This document shows, piece by piece, positions 60,313 through 64,000 of a stretch of 64,000 nt of DNA (position 1 is its first letter; every line of letters starts with the position of its first letter). The stretch covers positions 32,223 to 96,222 of the forward strand of contig JACRPC010000023.1 in NCBI GenBank assembly GCA_016214125.1. Direction: 5' to 3'. The position numbers were made by a program, and so were the translations under genes. Below the pieces are notes generated by a model. The model had not been told where the DNA came from and made no database searches. It saw nothing but the letters and a program-made list of their open reading frames with translations. The stretch comes from Rhodospirillales bacterium. Lineage in GTDB: Bacteria > Pseudomonadota > Alphaproteobacteria > Rhodospirillales > WMHbin7.

Positions 60313-63300
60313 ATGGCAGGACCCAATCCGATCGCGAACGCGGCCAATGCGGCCGGCGTGAAAGCGGCTTCCGGAGCTCCCGGCGGCGCGCCCTTGGTCG
60401 TCCAGGCGAACGGCCCGACCGTGACCTTGCCCAAGCCGGCGGTGGTCATTAACGGCGAATACGCGCGTTCCGGGTCTGACCTGATGATCACCGGGACGGA
60501 CGGCGATCAGATTTTGGTCCAGGATTATTTTGCCACCGACAACCCACCCGACATTGAAACCTCGGGCGGCGCCAAGCTGGCGGCCGGTCTGGTGTCGCGT
60601 TTGGCCGGCCCCTTGGCGCCCGGTCAAGTCGCCGCCGACGGTGGCGTTGGCCGCGGCCAGCCGATCGGCAATGTCGAAACGGCCACCGGTTCGGTGCAGG
60701 TGACGCATGCCGACGGCACCAAGGAAATGCTGGCCAAGGGCGCGCCGGTCTATCAGGGCGACGTGTTGCAGACGCCGCAAGGCGCGTCGGTGGGTATCTT
60801 GTTCGTTGACAGCACCTCGCTGTCCTTGGGCGCCAACGGCCGCATGGTTCTCGACCAATTGGTCTTCGACCCGGCCAGCCAGACCGGCAAATCGGCCTTC
60901 TCGCTGGTCAGCGGTTCCTTCTCGTTCATTTCCGGCCAGATTTCCAAGACCTCGCCCGATGCGATGGTCGTCAACACCCCGGTCGCCACCATGGGCATCC
61001 GCGGCACGCTGGGCGTCGGCGAATTCACCCCGACCGGCGGTCTCTCGGTCGCCATCCTGCCCGAGGCGGGCACCAGCGGCCAGTTCGTGGGCGAGATCCT
61101 GATCTCCAACGCCGCTGGCGTCCAAGTGCTGAACCAGCCCAACACCGGCATCACGCTGGGCAGCTTCTTCAACGCGCCGACGAGCCCGGTGGCCTTCACC
61201 GCCGGTACGGTGGTGGGCGGCTTCGGTTCGGCTCTGTCGGCCCTGCCGGCGACACCGATCTCGCCCGGCACGCATGACCTGATTCAGAAGACCATCACCG
61301 ATGTGCGCAGCGATCCGGGCGCGCACGGCCTGACCACGCCGGGTAGCGGCGCGGCCGCCACTCCGGGCGAATTCGCCAGCCAACTTCAGCAGGCGATGAA
61401 CGCCGCCATCCAGCAGGGCGGCTCGGTGACCGAGACCCAGAAGGCCGCGATGGAGGTCTTGAAGACCCTTGAGCAGACCCTGGCCGATGGTGGCGATAAG
61501 GAAAAGGCCCTGTTGGCTGCGACCCAGACGGCGCAGAAGGTCGGGCTTTTGTTGGGTGACGGCAAGCTGACCAGCACCGGCGATCTCCGGCTGATGGATA
61601 AGTTCGAGATCGGCGGCGGGCAGAATGACGTTACCGGCACCACGGTCGGCCTCAACGCCAGGCTGTTGGGCGAGCCCGCCAACGGCACCGTGCGCCTCAA
61701 CGCGGACGGCACCTACTCCTATTCGGCGCGCGATGGGTTTAGCGGCACTGACAGCTTCACCATCGAAGGTTACGACGAGCAGGGCAACCGCATCCTGAAG
61801 ACCATCACGATTTCCAGCCGGGGTCAGGGCGATCTCGACATCGAGAAGCTTGCCAATTTCTCGACCGCGGCGGGCGGCAATCAGGCAGGCGAACCCAGCG
61901 TCGACGATCTCGCCAATTTCTCGACCGCGGCGGGCGGCAATCGCATACCCACCGGCGGCCAGACCTCGGGTGGTGACACCAATGTCAGCGGCACCATCAA
62001 AGTGGCGCCGACCTATGTCGGTTCCCAGGTGAACCCGACCGTCCGTTACGACACGATCAGCGGCCAGCCGCTCAATGTCCAGGCCAATGGCGTTGCGGCG
62101 TCGGATGGTGTGCGCACCGATCCAGTCGGGACGAGCGCCACCGTCATCACGGGCACGGCGGGCAACGACATCATCGTCGGCGGCGAGGGGATTGATTCCT
62201 ACAATGTCGCCGGTTCGCCTGCCGATTACACCATGACGGTCTCGATCGACCCCGCGACCGGTTCGCACACGCTCACCCTGGCGGGCAATGAAGGCACCGA
62301 CATTCTGGTCGATATCGAGCGCCTGGCCTTTTCGTCGGGCGAAACCCTCTATTGGGACCAGGACGGCACCAATTACATTCCGGCGGCCGCCGATGCCGCC
62401 GAGACGACCACGGTGGGCGTGGCGCTCAGCGACACCTTGCCCGGCGATCCGGGTCTTGATGCCTACGATCTCACCTATGCGGTGGCCGATGACGGCCAGC
62501 CCCAGCACGGCACGGTGACCGTCAACGCCGACGGCACCTACAGCTACACGCCGAACACCGGCTTTGCCGGCACCGATTCCTTCACCTACACCGTCTCCGA
62601 TGGCTTGGGCGGCGTAAGCGAGGGGACCGTCAGCATTAACGTCGACGACACGGGCCCCACCGCTCAAAACGTCACCGCCACCGTGGGCGAGGATGGCGCG
62701 CTTGCCGGCAATCTCGTCGGCTCCGACGTCGATCCGGGCGATTCGGTCGCCTTCGCGCTCAACGCCGAGGGCGGTCCAGCGCATGGCACGGTGATCGTCA
62801 ACGCCGATGGCAGCTACAGCTACGTGCCCAACGCCGAAATGCAGGCGCTGGGCGAAGGCCAGACCGCCACGGACAGCTTCACCTACACGGTGACCGACAG
62901 CTTCGGCGAAACGGCAACCGCCACCGCCGATATCACCATCACCGGCGCCAATGACGCGGCGGTGCTGAGTGCAGATGCGGTGACGGTGAACGAGACCGAC
63001 GCGGTTCTGAGCACCGGCGGCCAGCTTGCGATCTCGGACGCCGATGCGGGTCAGGCCACCTTCCAGGCCCAGATCAACACGGCGGGCGAGCACGGCACCT
63101 TCTCGGTCGGCGCCAATGGCGTGTGGAGCTACACGGCGAACGCCGCCTACAACGAATTGGGCGTGGGCGAGCAGGTGAGCGACAGCTTCACGGTTCTGTC
63201 GGCGGATGGAACTCCGACGACGGTTTCGGTGACCATCGCCGGTACCAACGACCAGCCGATGGCGGTTGGGCATAGTTATGTGATGAACGAGGACGGTTCG

Positions 63301-64000
63301 CTCACCATCACGCCGGCTTCGCTGCTGGCGGGTTCGAGCGACGTCGATGGCGATGCGCTGTCGGTTACGAGCCTGACGCCGGTCGATCCGAATCAGGGCA
63401 GCCTGGTCGCCAATGCGGACGGCAGCTACACCTTCACGCCGGCGGCCAATTGGAACGGCACGGTCGACTTCACCTACACGGTGTCGGACGGCCAGGGTGG
63501 CACGGCGACGGCGACGGCGACGGTCGATGTGGCGTCGGTGGGCGACGCGGCCGTGATGAGTGCCGACGCGGTGACGCTGAACGAAACCGACGCGGTTCTG
63601 AGCACCGGCGGCCAGCTTGCGATCTCGGATGCCGACGCCGGTCAGGCCACCTTCCAGGCTCAGACGGGCACGGCGGGCACGTACGGCACCTTCGCGGTCG
63701 GGGCTGACGGCGTGTGGAGCTACGCGGCGAACGCCGCCTACAACGACTTGGGCGTGGGCGAGCAGGTGAGCGACAGCTTCACGGTTCTGTCGGCGGATGG
63801 AACGCCGACGACGGTTTCGGTGGCCATCGCCGGCACCAACGACCAGCCGATGGCGGTTGGGCATAGTTATGTGATGAACGAGGACGGTTCGCTCACCATC
63901 TCGCCGGCTTCGCTGCTGGCGGGTTCGAGCGACGTCGATCGCGATGCGCTGTCGGTTACGAGCATGACGCCGGTCGATCCGAATCAGGGCAGCCTGGTCG
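60313..64000 (+). CDS. Giant FecR/RTX/VCBS-repeat surface protein (partial, runs off the window)
   Basis: This open frame continues past the last base; 1229 codons are visible. Residues 1-110 are Ala/Gly/Pro-rich with no classical signal peptide. A FecR-like domain follows (about 120-235: TATGSVQVTHADG, VNTPVATMGIRGTLGVGEF), then a helical stretch, Ig-like repeats with NADGTYSYS/NADGTYSYTP endings, an RTX-like GTAGNDIIVGGEG (about 615), and VCBS repeats from about 880. This resembles type I-secreted biofilm adhesins, whose secretion signal would lie at the missing C-terminus. The 1202-codon frame on the minus strand over the same bases is a shadow. Codon use matches the host. Confidence 0.85.
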   Translation, partial: MAGPNPIANAANAAGVKAASGAPGGAPLVVQANGPTVTLPKPAVVINGEYARSGSDLMITGTDGDQILVQDYFATDNPPDIETSGGAKLAAGLVSRLAGPLAPGQVAADGGVGRGQPIGNVETATGSVQVTHADGTKEMLAKGAPVYQGDVLQTPQGASVGILFVDSTSLSLGANGRMVLDQLVFDPASQTGKSAFSLVSGSFSFISGQISKTSPDAMVVNTPVATMGIRGTLGVGEFTPTGGLSVAILPEAGTSGQFVGEILISNAAGVQVLNQPNTGITLGSFFNAPTSPVAFTAGTVVGGFGSALSALPATPISPGTHDLIQKTITDVRSDPGAHGLTTPGSGAAATPGEFASQLQQAMNAAIQQGGSVTETQKAAMEVLKTLEQTLADGGDKEKALLAATQTAQKVGLLLGDGKLTSTGDLRLMDKFEIGGGQNDVTGTTVGLNARLLGEPANGTVRLNADGTYSYSARDGFSGTDSFTIEGYDEQGNRILKTITISSRGQGDLDIEKLANFSTAAGGNQAGEPSVDDLANFSTAAGGNRIPTGGQTSGGDTNVSGTIKVAPTYVGSQVNPTVRYDTISGQPLNVQANGVAASDGVRTDPVGTSATVITGTAGNDIIVGGEGIDSYNVAGSPADYTMTVSIDPATGSHTLTLAGNEGTDILVDIERLAFSSGETLYWDQDGTNYIPAAADAAETTTVGVALSDTLPGDPGLDAYDLTYAVADDGQPQHGTVTVNADGTYSYTPNTGFAGTDSFTYTVSDGLGGVSEGTVSINVDDTGPTAQNVTATVGEDGALAGNLVGSDVDPGDSVAFALNAEGGPAHGTVIVNADGSYSYVPNAEMQALGEGQTATDSFTYTVTDSFGETATATADITITGANDAAVLSADAVTVNETDAVLSTGGQLAISDADAGQATFQAQINTAGEHGTFSVGANGVWSYTANAAYNELGVGEQVSDSFTVLSADGTPTTVSVTIAGTNDQPMAVGHSYVMNEDGSLTITPASLLAGSSDVDGDALSVTSLTPVDPNQGSLVANADGSYTFTPAANWNGTVDFTYTVSDGQGGTATATATVDVASVGDAAVMSADAVTLNETDAVLSTGGQLAISDADAGQATFQAQTGTAGTYGTFAVGADGVWSYAANAAYNDLGVGEQVSDSFTVLSADGTPTTVSVAIAGTNDQPMAVGHSYVMNEDGSLTISPASLLAGSSDVDRDALSVTSMTPVDPNQGSLV
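61852..61942 (+). repeat. 60-bp period duplication within the giant gene
   Basis: The 31 bases encoding ANFSTAAGGN occur at 61852-61882 and, identical, at 61912-61942, a period of exactly 60 bases (20 codons). This is a tandem duplication in the linker before the RTX-like segment. Confidence 0.8.
62950..64000 (+). repeat. Tandem 591-bp VCBS/Ig repeat units
   Basis: A unit of 591 bases (197 codons) at 62950-63540 is followed by a near-identical second unit from 63541, cut by the window end. Each unit holds a VCBS repeat (from LSADAVT through SVTIAGTND) and a cadherin-like part (QPMAVGHSYVMNEDGSLTI). The copies differ by scattered substitutions. More units probably follow. Confidence 0.85.

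Noticed and set aside
60256..63864. 1202-codon open frame on the minus strand
   Set aside because: It is rich in Arg, His, Gly and Val with no domain and mirrors the repeats of the real plus-strand FecR/VCBS gene, which stays open to the window end.

Overview
The window is GC-rich, densely packed chromosomal DNA from an alphaproteobacterium, most likely Rhodospirillales. I infer this from the polyhydroxybutyrate genes with PhaR, an alphaproteobacterial-style cobalamin cluster, the cox/SenC/CtaB operon, and many 4-bp ATGA overlaps between consecutive genes. I saw no rRNA, tRNA, CRISPR array, IS element or cobalamin riboswitch.

Layout. (1) 0.2-5.4 kb: a heme-copper oxidase-type operon (subunit III, SenC/SCO, CuA subunit II, subunit I, a 32-residue membrane peptide, heme O synthase) behind a perfect FNR/DNR-type box. 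Subunit I lacks the K-channel lysine, so this may be a NorY-like NO reductase rather than an ordinary oxidase. (2) 5.4-10.9 kb: housekeeping and small genes (Sel1/SPOR protein, GST, Nudix, a YjfB-like motility protein, LysR/pirin pair). (3) 10.9-33.8 kb: a large cobalamin cluster (cobA, cbiD, cobK, cobM, cbiG-cobJ fusion, cobI, cobL, cobH, cbiX, cbiB, cobQ, cobO, cobN, cobW, cobP, cobC, cobV, cobT). It mixes early-cobalt enzymes (CbiX, CbiD, CbiG) with the late-cobalt chelatase subunit CobN. A GxxExxY gene between inverted repeats and the toxin-antitoxin pairs higBA and brnTA are lodged inside it. (4) 33.8-42.9 kb: tacAT, a DUF3237 protein, an ABC-2 exporter, two tandem degenerate-EAL proteins, a PPP-type phosphatase, UDP-glucuronate decarboxylase, and a small AT-richer islet with a nucleotidyl-cyclase-like protein and hicAB. 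(5) 43.0-50.3 kb: an asparagine synthase, an EamA transporter, and the PHB genes phbB, phbA, phaC, a PhaE/phasin-like gene and divergent phaR. A second hicAB sits between phbA and phaC. (6) 50.4-54.6 kb: small regulators, an ArsR-rhodanese regulator divergent from a methyltransferase, a second methyltransferase broken by one in-frame amber codon, and arfB. (7) 54.7-59.9 kb: a UbiD-type decarboxylase with an SsuA/NMT1-like ABC importer and an IclR regulator, probably one uptake-and-decarboxylation unit. (8) 60.3-64.0 kb: the first 1229 codons of a giant FecR/RTX/VCBS surface protein that runs off the window on the plus strand.

The main points for follow-up are the atypical oxidase behind an FNR-type box, the cyclase-like gene, the five toxin-antitoxin pairs scattered singly among core genes, the phaC/phaE-like out-of-frame overlap, the amber-split methyltransferase, and the UbiD transport unit of unknown substrate.
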